Source of the DNA: Hormiphora californensis
Lineage: Eukaryota; Ctenophora; Tentaculata; Cydippida; Pleurobrachiidae
Length of the DNA stretch: 64,000 nt
Assembly (NCBI GenBank): GCA_020137815.1
Contig: CM035350.1
Location: forward strand, 5,834,180 to 5,898,179
Direction: 5' to 3'
The position numbers and the translations under genes are program-made. Numbering within the stretch: position 1 is the stretch's first letter; every line of letters begins with the position of its first letter. Below are positions 38,311 through 49,967 of this stretch, piece after piece. The notes under the pieces are model-generated. The model did not search any database, had not been told where the DNA came from, and saw only the letters and a program-made list of their open reading frames with translations.

Positions 38311-39640
38311 CTTATTCCAAACAGTTTTCCCCTTCTACCATACAACCCCCGCTCCACCACTCCCACATAATCTACCCATACTGTATACCCAGTGGGTATT
38401 ACCCACCCCTCCGTCACATCCTTCTACATTCATTTCCCCTTGGCCTGCTATTCCTCCCCTCGAATCCCCTCCATCTCCCCCTTTTTCCTTCTCTCCTTCC
38501 TCTACTCATTCATTCCCTCTTCATATCCCCCTTCCATCCGTTTCTTCATTTCCCCATTTTATCCTACCCCTTGATCCCCCCGTCGACCTTCGCCCTCCTT
38601 CGTCCACCCTTTCTAGATGGTAGATACCCATTCATCCTCCATCTCCTCCTTCATTCCCCCTTTATCCTCTCCTCCATTTCCCCCTTCGTTCTCCTCTCCT
38701 ACTTCCTCTATTCTCATTCCACCACTTCATCCTTCCCATCTATCTCCCCATTCATCCATATCTCCTCCTTCACCCCCCCCCCCCTTTATCCTCCCCTGAA
38801 CTAATCTTTCATTTTCTCCACTCTTTCTCTCCCCAGCTCCCCTCCATCAGTCTCCTATTTTTGGTTACGAAGAGCTTTTGCGGAGGGGTTAGGGGTAATT
38901 TCATTACCAACTCCGAACCCCACCCTGAGATTCTCTCCCGAACCCCACCCAGCACCCTGTCTTATCTCCCAAACCTCGCCCCATATTCTCTGCCGAGTGT
39001 TCTGTTTGTCACTGTAATCTGGATACCACAGTAGCTAGGGTATTTTGTGATCTCATCTCTCTCCACCTCTCAGGTCCCTGGTCCAAGTTTAATGATTGGT
39101 TACGATCCGAACCTGGGACAGATTGCAGTTAAATGCCGCATTCGTTTCGGTATACATCGGGTTGTCGTCAAATAAATAGATGAACAATAGTGTTGATACT
39201 GCTGATATGATAGACTATCTTTGGTGATATTTGTGATATCCCGGTGATATTTTATAAATCTCTGTGGGCTAAAGAAAGGAGTAGGGGTTGATTATGCCAC
39301 TTCCCAATTGCTGGCAGTCAGGATAAAATATTACATATTTACAAATTACATCTCATGTGTTATTTTGTTGCTTTGTTGTATTGACCACTAAAAACAATTT
39401 GTATCAATTTATTTCCGGCATGGTGGGGGATTCAAACCGCCCCTCGTCTTTGATCAAGGTCAAAGATACAAGGTTTAGGGATCGCTCGCCTAATTATGTA
39501 ATTGTCACAAAATGGGACTCTGTCTCAGTTCACGAACATGCTTTGTGTAGCGCGCGGGATAGGTCTAATGGTGAAATGAATCCTGCGCGCGCCGTCAGTA
39601 ATCGCTCTGGCAAGGGCTTTTCGGCAAGGGTGCGCGGGAT
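38310..39640. other. Pyrimidine-rich then unremarkable gene-free stretch
   Basis: 38310-38830 is TTCCCCCT/CATCTCC-rich on the plus strand, and Pro/Ser/Phe frames here reflect that composition. 38830-39640 is mixed sequence without a recognised gene. Confidence 0.5.
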
Positions 39641-39649
39641 AGACTAAAG

Positions 39650-39795
39650 TCCATTTTTTTTCAACTGTTCACCCAAAAACTGAAATTTGATAAAAATTCG
39701 AATTTGGGTGGCGCGCGCTACACGTTAACATGTGATAAACGCGCAAAACAATTCCGCGCACGACTTTGGGGGGTGAACAGTTGAAAAAAAATGGA
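39650..39795. mobile_element. 146-bp MITE with 25-bp inverted ends
   Basis: 39650-39674 (TCCATTTTTTTTCAACTG...) is exactly inverted at 39771-39795. The interior includes GCGCGC-rich sequence. No target duplication was resolved. Confidence 0.6.
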
Positions 39796-39841
39796 GTATA
39801 CTGGCCCCTATCGGGGGCCAGCAACGTTTGCCAAGGTGTCT

Positions 39842-40135
39842 AGGGATCCCTAAAAAAGTTCAGTATTTACACAGAGTTTACACAGTCTTTACTCAGTCGT
39901 TACACCCAGAGCGGCGCGTGCTGCGCACAGTGGCTTTTTCCAAGAAAATATTGAATTGTGTGCTGCACAATTGACAAAATTGAGCGCTGCGGCGAAAAAA
40001 GTTTCCGAAAACGCTGCAAATCGAGTGCGAAAGACGCAGTCGTTACACCCAGAGCGGCGCGGGCGCTCTGGGTGTAACGACTGAGTAAAGACTGTGTAAA
40101 CTCTGTGTAAATACTGAACTTTTTTAGGGATCCCT
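39842..40135. mobile_element. 294-bp foldback with 72-bp perfect inverted ends
   Basis: 39842-39913 begins AGGGATCCCTAAAAAAG and is the exact inverse complement of 40064-40135. An extra direct copy of the inner 20 bp (CAGTCGTTACACCCAGAGCG) at 40037 can pair with the right arm to form an alternative hairpin. Confidence 0.7.
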
Positions 40136-40284
40136 CTTCTGGAGGGGCGCCGTTACGATCTGGGTGTTTGGTGGCCTGTTTACAGGTGCGCGCTGCCAAA
40201 AAAGTTGATTCACTAAAATGGCTCTAACCGCCAAACCGCTCAACCGTTTTGGCTGATTCAAAGTTTATCTGGTAGGGAATGTCA

Positions 40285-40352
40285 AGGCCTAACCCCAACC
40301 CAAACCCCAACCCTAACCCTAACCCCACTTTAGCCCTAACCCTAAAAAACCG
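40285..40352. repeat. Interstitial telomere-like CCCTAA/CCCCAA tract
   Basis: CCTAACCCCAACC, CCCTAACCCTAACC and similar units, degenerate, span about 65 bp. The animal telomere repeat is TTAGGG, so this looks like an interstitial telomeric-type sequence. The flanks continue normally, so it is not a chromosome end. Confidence 0.6.
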
Positions 40353-40737
40353 TTTGTCAGCACTCACGAAACACCCAGATTTTAACGCTGGCCCTTCTGG
40401 AGGTGGTGCGATCTTGGATGTGGTCTCTTTTGGGTGTGGTACGCTCTCAGGTGTGGTCTCTCTTCGATCGGGTGCGCTCTTGGGTGCTCTTGGAGGCTCT
40501 TGAACTTTATTATGGTTCCTTATTCGTCACGTCACGCGTCGTAAAAAAACAAAAAACAAAAGCCAAAAAAACCGAAAGCCAAAAACCAAAAGCCTTTTGT
40601 TGAGAAGTGTCCCTCTTCAAGAGCGCAGCCACATCAGATTTCAGAAGACACCATTTACGTTTAGATGATATGATGTCTTCTGCAGCTGTTGCCTGTTGGT
40701 GCGGTCTGGAATTTTTTATGGGACAAATACGGCTCTA

Positions 40738-41240
40738 CTTATAAAAGTACAGCCAGTATAGTGTGGTGCAGTGGAGTGTGTTGGGCTTTACTTATAGAAG
40801 TACAGCCAGTATGGTGTAGTGCAGAGGAGTGTGTTGGGCTTTACTTAAAGAAGTGAAGCCAGTATGGTGTAGTGTAGTGGAGTGTGCTGGGCTCTACTTA
40901 TAGAAGTACAGCCAGTATGGTGTAGTGCAGTGGAGTGTGTTGGACTTTACTTATAGAAGTGCAGCCAGTATGGTGTAGTGCAGTGGAGTGTGTTGGGCTT
41001 TACTTATAGAAGTGCAGCCAGTATGGTGTAGTGCAGTGGAGTGTGTTGGGCTCTACTTATAGAAGTACAGCCAGTATAGTGTGGTGCAGTGGAGTGTGTT
41101 GGGCTTTACTTATAGAAGTACAGCCAGTATGGTGTAGTGCAGAGGAGTGTGTTGGGCTTTACTTATAGAAGTACAGTCGGTATGGCATGGTGTAGTGGAG
41201 TGTGTTGGGCTTCACTTATAGAAGTACAGCCAGTGTGGTG
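40738..41240. repeat. 53-bp minisatellite, about 9-10 copies
   Basis: The unit contains TACAGCCAGTATGGTGTAG, TGCAGTGGAGTGTGTTGGGC and TTTACTTATAGAAG. Copies differ by single bases. Confidence 0.9.
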
Positions 41241-42100
41241 AGATGCAGGCTACAGCGAGTATGACTTCTCTTCCGCTCCTTGGTTCTCCTACAGGTGAAG
41301 TAGTCGGATCCTCAGTCCTCACCCAGGTTGTATAAGACAGTATCGATTGTTTAAGGGCTAAAGCCCTGGTGCTAAAGTATTTATTTCTGGATCCCTAGAT
41401 CCAAGAGCATATTTTATCAATCTGCAGTAAGCAGAGACAGTATATTTCATCATCCGATTTAAATGTTGTTTAACTAACAAGACCTACCTTCAGAAAAATA
41501 CCATCTTGCAATAATAATTGGAAATCCTTGGTATAGAACTAACCGCTTTTGAAACGAGAGTTAGTGAGACGAAGTCCGCACCAAGTGATGCAAGTAGTCA
41601 AGACCTAACAGAACTCGTGTTGTTCTTTAAAATATGGACAATGAAAAGCGGACAATAAATGTATATTTGTATTTGTATTTGTATTTGTATTTTGGCGTTT
41701 TGCGGTTGTCTTGACAGTTGTCCAGACGCCTCACTCCAGATCTCTTTTAGTGCCGGATCTGGGATACCTCATAGACCATAGTTCATACCCCAAATTCAAA
41801 AACGATCCAGGGTCAGGGTAATCCTGGTTTACTAATGACTGTTAATGGCGTGAGTTTTGGTGATCAGGTTGGTAAACGACTTGTAACAGCCGTTTTCAAC
41901 AAAAAATAACCATTCTCTCGTAACCGGTAACAGCCAATAAACTTCAATTCCTGGCTGAAGTCTGAAGAATTCCAAACTTTGTACAATGTGCGAATGGGAA
42001 AAAAGGGTTCTGCCTAATCAAAAATTAAATGAATCACCTCACACGTTGAGAATTGGTACATTCACTCCGTTTACACCACAAAACCAACAGTCTACTCAAG
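41241..42100. other. Upstream flank of the protease gene, with a TTTGTA tail
   Basis: 41657-41693 is a (TTTGTA)n run following mixed sequence, which resembles the 3' tail of a SINE or LINE, but no coding or tRNA-like body was recognised. The rest is unremarkable and presumably holds the protease promoter. Confidence 0.35.
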
Positions 42101-42159
42101 TCACATGCTGTATGAAACATTATCCCATTAGAGATAACACAACTCAAATATTTTGTAGG

Positions 42160-45100
42160 ATGTTGCTGCTTTTGCTGCTCAGTTTGGTTGCGGCATGCCA
42201 CTCCCTCAACTTCTTTAAGAATTATCATGCCACCGGCTTTGTCAGTTTGCCATACGCCGAAATCAAGGAGCCTTTCGAGTGTTGGTACTCTGCCTCTCAG
42301 AACAAGAGCAGGATAGGTTAGTCTTGGGGTAATAATGTAAAGCACACTTTATGTTTTACAAGCCCATTGTGTGTTTTGTTCAAACAAGGCAACCCATTGT
42401 GTGCTTTACAACAGTTCCCCCTTTTCAGATGTTTGGGATGGGGTGAACTCTGATGTTAACGATGCAGCTAACGGGAAATCATTCAAAGTAGTTCCCATGA
42501 CTACGGAGACTCTCTACAATCAGAAGACATGCTTCGCCACAGAAGAGGAAACCGGGGGAGTTGTTGAGATACAGGTAATCTCCCAGTAATCTCACACCTG
42601 AATTGATTTAACTTGTAAAAACATACATGATACCGATGATTATCTAGGTTAAGGTACACATTATCTCCTCAGGGTGTCCTACCAGATCTGACCTTGTTCG
42701 AATTATCCGGTACCGAGGTTGTCAACGGATACACGTGCGACAAATATGTGTACATCTCCACCCCAAATAACACACACCTGACACAAACATACACGTAAGG
42801 GCAGTTGAAACTAATACATAAAGATTATCCTTGCTGCCCATCTAAATCTTCCGAAATTTCTAGAGGTTTGCTTCATGGTTATTTGTTCCCTCCTCACCAG
42901 AAATACCCCCAGGTTCTACGTATATGGTGAGCAGTTACCGGTTAAGCTAGTGATGATGGGGTTTAACATCATATCAGGATCACATGTAGATGAATATGTG
43001 ATTGATTACACAACATTTGTCAACGTAGGTTGTAGTACACACGGCCCTTCTAACACCACCATTCCCAGCCCTCCCTCCACTCACTAACCCCCTCCTAAAC
43101 AGGGAGACGACATACCGGAAGTTACATTCAGTGAGCCCTACGATGGACTAAACTGCGGTGACTTTCCGGGTCCGGGCGAGTGTGGTGAGTTTATCAAGGG
43201 GGGGGGGTATTTGTATTTCTTACCCGCTACTGCAAGCAAGGGTCAAAGTATGGCACAATTTTCTTTTAAAGAACAAGATATACAACGAATCACACCCGCA
43301 GTACCAATACCTCCTGTACCAATACCTCCAGTACCGAATAGGTACTGGACGTATTGGTACAGAGGGCAGAAAGGAGGGGTCAAATGCCCTGTGTACCAAC
43401 TCGATATGATTACTGTACTATGTTACTGATTACAACTATTCCGTGCAGGTAAGGTGTCTCTGTTTGCTGACCTCCTGGCTGGCACTGTCGATCATGCAGC
43501 AGACTTTGTGGAGTTTCAGAGGACCCACAGCCGAACCTACCCCCACAAAAAGGAGGCATCGGACCGATATGCTGCATTCGTCAACAACAGACGATTCATT
43601 GCCTCTAGGAACAGACAGGGTCTGGGGTACACCCTTGAGGAGAATCACATGACTGACTGGCTTGCAGACGAACACGCCAGGTACTGTACACAAGGGAGAC
43701 AGTCTGAAAATGTGTTTAGTAGCAGGGGAATGGGCTACTATAGCAGGTGGAATATCACAGTGTTGCATCCCTGATTATATAATACCCTCTTGTTTGTGAG
43801 CTACTCAATGTGTGTTACTCAATGAGCTACTCAATGAGCTACTCAATGAGCTACTAATCAATATGTTACAGGTTGAGGGGTAAAGTGTATAGTGGAGAGA
43901 GGAACAATGGACTTCCCTTCAAGCCCACTATGCAAGCAGACGAGATTCCTGACAGTCTAGATCTCAGGATCCAAGGTACAGCTTTCCTTGCTCGGCCCTG
44001 TTTCCCCTGTCATTAGTATTAGTTTTTAAGGCACTATTTGTATATTGTACGTAATAACTATATTTATTTTCCTACCACAGGAGCCATTGGGCCAGTAAAA
44101 GATCAGGCTGTATGTGGTTCGTGCTGGAGTTTCGCTACAACAGGGTCTATTGAGGGGGCCTTCTTTACTAAACACGGCTATAGAGTGTCCCTGTCTGAGC
44201 AGAAGTGAGTACTACACAATGATTGACACAAATATTGTACAGATAAGACAGACAACGAGACAGACAAAAGACAGACAAAGAAACAGATAAAGAGACAGAC
44301 AAAGAGACAGACAACGAGACAGACAAAGAAACAGACAAGAAACAGACAAAGAGAGAGAAAACGAGACAAACAAAGAGACAGCAAGGCAAACACAAACAAC
44401 AAAATCCCCTCCCTCTCTTTCCAGTCTAATGGACTGCAGCTGGGGTTACGGTAACAATGGATGTGACGGAGGTGAGGAATGGAGGGCATACGAGTGGATC
44501 ATGAAACACGGTGGTATCGCTTATGAGGCTGATTATGGACCTTATCTCATGGCGGTATATCATAGACGCATTTTATTATCTTACTTTATTTCATTTTTGT
44601 ATCTTTTTCCAGTACATATAGAACTTCTATATATTGTTCTTTCCTTTTTAGAACTGTCTAATACCCAGATCTCTCTTTTTACCCCGGACACCCTCCCCAG
44701 GATGGGTACTGCCACTATAATTCTACTAAGAGGAGGGTCGTGATAGATAGCTATGTCAACGTGACGGGGGAGGAAAACCTGAAAATGGCCCTGTTTACAA
44801 ATGGTGCTACTGCTGTCAATATTGATGCATCTCACCGTTCACTTTCCTTCTATCAGTCCGGAGTATACTGGGAGCCTGCCTGCAGTAAGTAGAATGTAGT
44901 CAAATGTTTTAATACAATAATACAAAATTTGTAAAACAGAGAGCCCAGCAAGGCAAGTCAATGTGATTTATCTATCAGTTCCAATTCTGTTTACCTCCTC
45001 CTCCCCCTCCCTAGAGAGTGGCCCAGAATCCCTGGACCACGCAGTGTTGGCGGTGGGATGGGGTACCCTGGGTGGCAAAGATTACTGGATCATCAAAAAC

Positions 45101-45202
45101 AGTTGGAGCACCAACTGGGGTAATGTTGGGTATGTGCTGATGGACCGGAAAGATAACCATTGTGGTGTCACTACTGATGCCACTTATGTTGTTGTGAAGT
45201 AG
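42160..45202 (+). CDS. Secreted papain-family cysteine protease (26/29-kDa proteinase / cfaD type), 11 exons
   Basis: Exons 42160-42316, 42429-42574, 42673-42794, 42901-43024, 43103-43184, 43449-43680, 43872-43975, 44081-44204, 44425-44554, 44701-44884 and 45015-45202 join in frame to 530 residues (1,593 nt with stop). All introns are GT-AG. Residues 1-15 are a Leu-rich signal peptide. Residues ~16-205 are the N-terminal domain typical of insect 26/29-kDa proteinase and counting-factor-associated protein D. Residues ~215-287 are an I29-type propeptide (ERFxN-like pattern, then HMTDW). From ~318 it is peptidase C1A: Gln331 (DQAVCGSCW), Cys337, His477 (LDHAVLAVG) and Asn497 (KNSWS) form a complete active site; NGCDGG is present. 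Expected role: lysosomal or digestive proteolysis. The reading frame is undamaged. Confidence 0.93.
44230..44385. repeat. Intronic AGACAGACAAAG repeat tract
   Basis: Imperfect GACAGACAAA(GA) repeats fill the protease intron between the exons at 44081 and 44425. Confidence 0.8.
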
Positions 45203-45244
45203 CTATGTTGTAGAGAGCGGAACTATTATTATATGTGGCCTGAG

Positions 45245-45250
45245 AAATAA
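45245..45250 (+). promoter_or_regulatory. Polyadenylation signal of the protease gene
   Basis: AATAAA occurs 43 nt after the stop codon, with a second AATAAA about 11 nt later (AATAAATGCAATAAA). Confidence 0.7.
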
Positions 45251-46603
45251 ATGCAATAAATTGATTTAGAGTTGGACTAAATTAATTATATACCACCAAC
45301 TGATTAAATTATTTGTTGAGCGGGATCTCTAAACATATTTTTGTTAGGAATGTGTGTTGTGGTAGTTTTCTATTCTTTTGTAATGCAACAAAACATGTGT
45401 CATAGAGTAAACAGTTACCGCTGTGAGCTGTTGCATGCTGCATTTTGCATCCTATCCCGCGTCAAGGTGATATGACCTGCGCGCAATCTCCACACGACTC
45501 AGAACCAGCCTGCTTCGCGCGAAATTCCCTAATTTCATAGCGGTGGCTGATAATTTGTAACTTCGATGCCGTTTTAGCCGCGCAAAGCGCGCTTTCGTTT
45601 AACACCCCCTGTCCGGAGTACTGCTTTTTTTTCTTCTGTGTGTGTGTCGCAACACTGGAATCGTGCGCGTTCAGGGCATGTTTAAAGTTCCACGTGTCAT
45701 AGCGTATCCCCTAATTAGATTAACGAATAATTATTCACACTAGGTTCAAGCCCAGACAATTCCTAATACCGTAGATCAAACCCGGACTTGATTGGATAAA
45801 CACAGGCTAGGCTATGGGCTCTTTTGTAAAAGTCGTCATGATTCTGTACACCACGTAATCTGTCAACCTAGGCAGCTTCTCCGGCTCACTGAAAGAGTAA
45901 TATCCCGAAATTCAAAAAAAGGCGAGATATGCCCTCTAGACAATTGTCTGCTGAAGAAGCTGGTGTAATTTTTTTCAAGATCCGACGTAAGACGTAGCCA
46001 GTTAGCTGTAACATTTGAAATCATGCTCATAATTCGTGTGGTGCGTCACAGTGCTGACACATTGATGTCTAGAGAGTACTGCTTTTTTCCGGAGTACTGC
46101 TTTTTCTCTCTCTGCCAAGAGGGCGCGTAGGGGGCTTTGTGTGGGGACTGTGAATGTGTTGGAGTGTGGTGTATCAAGGCAGTGTGTATGGTATTCTGAT
46201 TCCTGTCTCTTACACGACTTAGTGTACCGGATATTATAAGAGTAGACTGTTATTATACATGACACATAATGCTTCATATTCCCCTCAGCTGTCCCTACCG
46301 GCGACCCCACCCCTCATCTGCTCCATCTCTCAGCTAACCTACCCCTCATCTAATCCAACTACTGCAGGCACTAGCTATCCTACCCCTCATCTCCCTCATC
46401 TACTCCATCTCTCAGCTATCATACCCCTCATCTACTGCATCTCTCAGATATCCTACCCCTCATCTACTCCATCTCTCAGATATCCTACCCCTCAGCTACC
46501 ATATCCCTCAGGTACCCCAATACTCCATCCTGCTAGATAACTGTAAGATCTTATTAGATGCTTCAGGTACCCTTACAACCTGGTCTGGCGGGTATCCTGG
46601 GGG

Positions 46604-47266
46604 AAGCATCTAATAAGATCTTACAGTTATCTAGCAGGATGGAGTATTGGGGTACCTGAGGAATATGGTAGCTGAGGGGTAGGATAGCTGATAGATGGAG
46701 TAGATGAGGGGTAGGATATCTAAGAGATGCAGTAGATGAGGGGTAGGGTATCTGAGAGTTGAAGTAGATGAGGGGTAAGGTAGCTGAGAGATGTAGTAGA
46801 TGGGGAGGGGAAGGGTAGCTGAGAGATAGAGTAGATAAGGGATAGGGTAGCTAAGAGATCGAGTAGATGAGCGGTAGGGTATCTGAGAGATGAAGTATAG
46901 ATGAGGGGTAGGGTAGCTGAGAGATCGAGTAGATGGGGAGGGGGCAGGGTAGCTGAGAGATAGAGTAAATACGGGATAGGGTAGCTGAGAGAACGAGTAG
47001 ATGAGGGGCAGGGTAGCTGAGAGATCGAGTAGATGAGGGGCAGGGTAGCAGAGAGATGGCGTAGATGATGGCTAGGATATCTGAGAGATGAAGTAGATGA
47101 GGGGCAGGGTAGCTGAGAGATGTAGTATATGAGGAGGGGGAAGGGTAGCTGAGAGATGGCGTAGATGAGGGGTAGGGACTAGGGACTAGGGTATCTGAGA
47201 GATGGAGTAGATGAGGGGTAGGATATCTGAGAGATGCAGTAGATGAGGGGTATGATAGCTGAGAGA
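46604..47266. repeat. Minisatellite within the foldback core
   Basis: Degenerate ~30-37-bp units contain TAGCTGAGAGAT and AGTAGATGAGGGG. The same unit appears in inverse orientation at 46310-46510. Confidence 0.8.
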
Positions 47267-47583
47267 CCCAGTGGCACAGAAGTCCAAATCTTCCAATCCG
47301 GTTTTGACCGGCAGAATTGTAAAACCGGCAGAGAACCAAATCACTTTTCCCCAAAATTTTTCATTTTAATCATTCCGGATAGCCTCTAACAACTTTATGT
47401 AAGCGGCGACACCTTTTAAATGGAGTTTTTAGCGCTAAAAACGCGCAATAGAAAACGCGAGCAAAAACCGGCAGAATATCAGGTATATATTGGCAATATT
47501 TTCGATTTTCCGGCAGAAACCGGCAGAAATCGGTCATCGGTTTTTTGACATTTCCGGCAGAATTGAAAGCTTGTGCCACTGGG
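47267..47583. mobile_element. 317-bp hAT-like MITE nested in the foldback
   Basis: The ends CCCAGTGGCACA and TGTGCCACTGGG are inverted over at least 10 bp. CTGAGAGA flanks both sides (47259-47266, 47584-47591), an 8-bp duplication typical of the hAT superfamily. The host minisatellite itself contains CTGAGAGA, so the duplication could be fortuitous. The interior has several CCGGCAGAA repeats and no coding capacity. Confidence 0.6.
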
Positions 47584-48418
47584 CTGAGAGATGGAGTAGA
47601 TGAGGGAGATGAGGGGTAGGATAGCTAGTGCCTGCAGTAGTTGGATTAGATGAGGGGTAGGTTAGCTGAGAGATGGAGCAGTTGAGGGGTGGGGTCGCCG
47701 GTAGGGACAGCTGAGGGGAATATGAAGCATTATGTGTCATGTATAATAACAGTCTACTCTTATAATATCCGGTACACTAAGTCGTGTAAGAGACAGGAAT
47801 CAGAATACCATACACACTGCCTTGATACACCACACTCCAACACATTCACAGTCCCCACACAAAGCCCCCTACGCGCCCTCTTGGCAGAGAGAGAAAAAGC
47901 AGTACTCCGGAAAAAAGCAGTACTCTCTAGACATCAATGTGTCAGCACTGTGACGCACCACACGAATTATGAGCATGATTTCAAATGTTACAGCTAACTG
48001 GCTACGTCTTACGTCGGATCTTGAAAAAAATTACACCAGCTTCTTCAGCAGACAATTGTCTAGAGGGCATATCTCGCCTTTTTTTGAATTTCGGGATATT
48101 ACTCTTTCAGTGAGCCGGAGAAGCTGCCTAGGTTGACAGATTACGTGGTGTACAGAATCATGACGACTTTTATAAAAGAGCCCATAGCCTAGCCTGTGTT
48201 TGTCCAATCAAGTCCGGGTTTGATCTACGGTATTAGGAATTGTCTGGGCTTGAACCTAGTGTGAATAATTATTCGTTAATCTAATTAGGGGATACGCTAT
48301 GACACGTGGAACTTTAAACATGCCCTGAACGCGCACGATTCCAGTGTTGCGACACACACACAGAAGGAAAAAAAGCAGTACTCCGGACAGGGGGTGTTTA
48401 AATACTGATTAAAGGTCC

Positions 48419-48632
48419 CCCCAAACTACTATGTCCCTTGCTGCGCGCGACCGGATTTTAGACGGCCATAGCTCCACCCCCTGATAAGATAGAGACTTGA
48501 AATTTGTTTTGTAGGGAGATCATATCGAGTTCTTCGTACAGAACAAATTTCAAGCTTCTATCTCATCAGGGAGTGGAGTTATGACCGTGGGAAATTTCAC
48601 AAAACCCGAGTGAGGGACATAGTAGTTTGGGG
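48419..48632. mobile_element. 214-bp MITE with 20-bp inverted ends
   Basis: CCCCAAACTACTATGTCCCT at 48419-48438 is exactly inverted at 48613-48632. A second, imperfect inverted pair (CTGATAAGATAGAGACTTGAA) lies inside, and a similar internal pair occurs at 35361-35478, which suggests a family. Confidence 0.65.
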
Positions 48633-49250
48633 TGTACTTAGATCCGAATCATGAACTCAGCTCGCGTGATTTTATCCAAAAAACTCATTTTTCCCCCGCT
48701 GTTGAAGAAAATAATAAATATTACTGTCTTCACTCTTCATTAGGACTTAGCACTATAGTACACCCTTAAGCCTTGTCCACAGTACAAAGATGCAAAATCT
48801 GGGTGACCCCGGTGTTACCCCTGATGTGGACGAAAAGGAGGATGGTGGCGGGGGGGGGGGGGACCACGGAGTCTGCTGGTGTTGACCGCCACGGGCCACC
48901 CCATTATCCGTTTGAGACGGAGGGGAGAGAAATGGGAACTCCTTGAACCCTATGAAACCAAGTGATCTTTTGGATGAAACCCTAAAAAGAGCCATCGCCG
49001 TCATTATAGCGCACCATCTGTCCCTCCTGATCCTCCCAACGCTATTCCCTATGACGGTAGTGCCCCCATCTCGATCCGGTGTTAACTCAATACAAATACA
49101 GCAACTTGGGATCACTACACTACAATACCCCGTTGTTCCACAGACCGCCCCATGAGTATTAAAGTGAGTTGATCATATTCGGAGGGGGGGGTCTCTCTCA
49201 GGGTAATTGATAAGTATTCAGTTAGTATGACAGTAGACGGCCATTCTCTA
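48633..49250. other. Flank between MITE and LTR element, no gene
   Basis: Mixed sequence with G/C homopolymers near 48850. Short frames on both strands lack splice signals or family resemblance. No continuation of the adjacent LINE or CLC gene is seen here. Confidence 0.4.
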
Positions 49251-49952
49251 TGTGAGCTTCGGGTACTCTGGGGGTACAAGTAAGACAGGGGGTAGCCCTA
49301 TTAGGAGCTCCGACTGGGGGTTCGTGGGCTGTGAGTGTTTGGGGTTCTGCTGGACGAGTGGGCTATCTCAGTGCACATGCACGTGAAACAACCGTGGCGA
49401 AGGATGACTCGGGGTGGATGAATCCTAGTACTCGAACACAATAAAACAACACGGTTCACCAAGGTATGAACGTCAAAGTACGGAAGTTGGGACACAACAC
49501 TAAATAAGATGGAACTCGGGACTGGCACACTTCTCACTCATTTTTCGCTCCTTAACTCGTCTACCAAGCTTGGAACCGTGCTTCACCAGGTCCAAAGTTT
49601 ACTAGTCTACGGTGCTGACAGCTACCGGCGACAACAACGCAGACTAGGACAACTCACTTTCTCCTAACTCGGGTCTCTCACTACCAGGGTTCTCTGCGTC
49701 TCCTTGACTCAGTAACTCTGGTTACTGAGTAGTCTAGCCTCAACCGAAACGGCGTACCACTTCGGGGTACGCGGCCAGCACCAAGCAATACTGTTGAGAG
49801 GTCTGAAGTACTTGAATGACTTCTTCACACTTCCAGCAGTATCTTGGGAACCAAATCCGACGCACCAAATAAACTAAACTCTCTGTGCGAACAATTGCAT
49901 ACCCGACATGACCCGATCAGACTAAGGTTAGGGATCTCTCACATACCCCACA
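49251..49952 (-). repeat. 3' LTR (702 bp)
   Basis: Terminal repeat, TG...CA on the minus strand, near-identical to 53317-54057. It lacks a ~39-bp segment present in the other LTR (near 53620-53660), so the copies have diverged by an indel plus a few substitutions. A ~78-codon minus-strand frame is open in both LTRs. Confidence 0.85.
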
Positions 49953-49967
49953 TTCACCCTTCCCTGT
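49953..49967 (-). promoter_or_regulatory. Polypurine tract of the LTR element
   Basis: On the minus strand, AGGGAAGGGTGAA sits immediately before the 3' LTR, as expected for plus-strand DNA priming. Confidence 0.6.

Larger units (their letters stand above)
35201..40518. mobile_element. 5.3-kb segment bounded by inverted GAACCATAATAAAGTTC termini
   Basis: GAACCATAATAAAGTTCAAG at 35201 recurs inverted at 40518 (GAACTTTATTATGGTTC). The similarity extends outward by ATAAG and inward through degenerate CAAGAGCGCACC/CCATCCAAGAG subterminal units. The interior holds smaller foldbacks and a triplicated exon-like unit, with no recognised transposase. It could be one large element or two related foldback copies in opposite orientation. 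Confidence 0.4.
45603..48396. mobile_element. 2.8-kb foldback element with ~800-bp inverted arms and TTTAA duplication
   Basis: The arms 45603-46406 and 47584-48396 are inverse complements, almost identical. The ends read CACCCCCTGTCCGGAGTAC and its complement. TTTAA flanks both (45598-45602, 48397-48401), a 5-bp target duplication. The core holds a second inverted repeat (46507-46566 against 46604-46662) and an inverted minisatellite based on GATGAGGGGTAGGGTAGCTGAGAGAT. Matching ~102-codon frames in the two arms are mirror images, not genes. No transposase is seen, so it is non-autonomous and recent. Confidence 0.75.

Noticed and set aside
40285-40352. Chromosome end
   Set aside because: The tract is short and degenerate, and ordinary sequence continues on both sides.
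46002-47997. Matching 102-codon frames on opposite strands
   Set aside because: Mirror copies in the two arms of the foldback element; identity comes from the inverted repeat, and there is no family resemblance.
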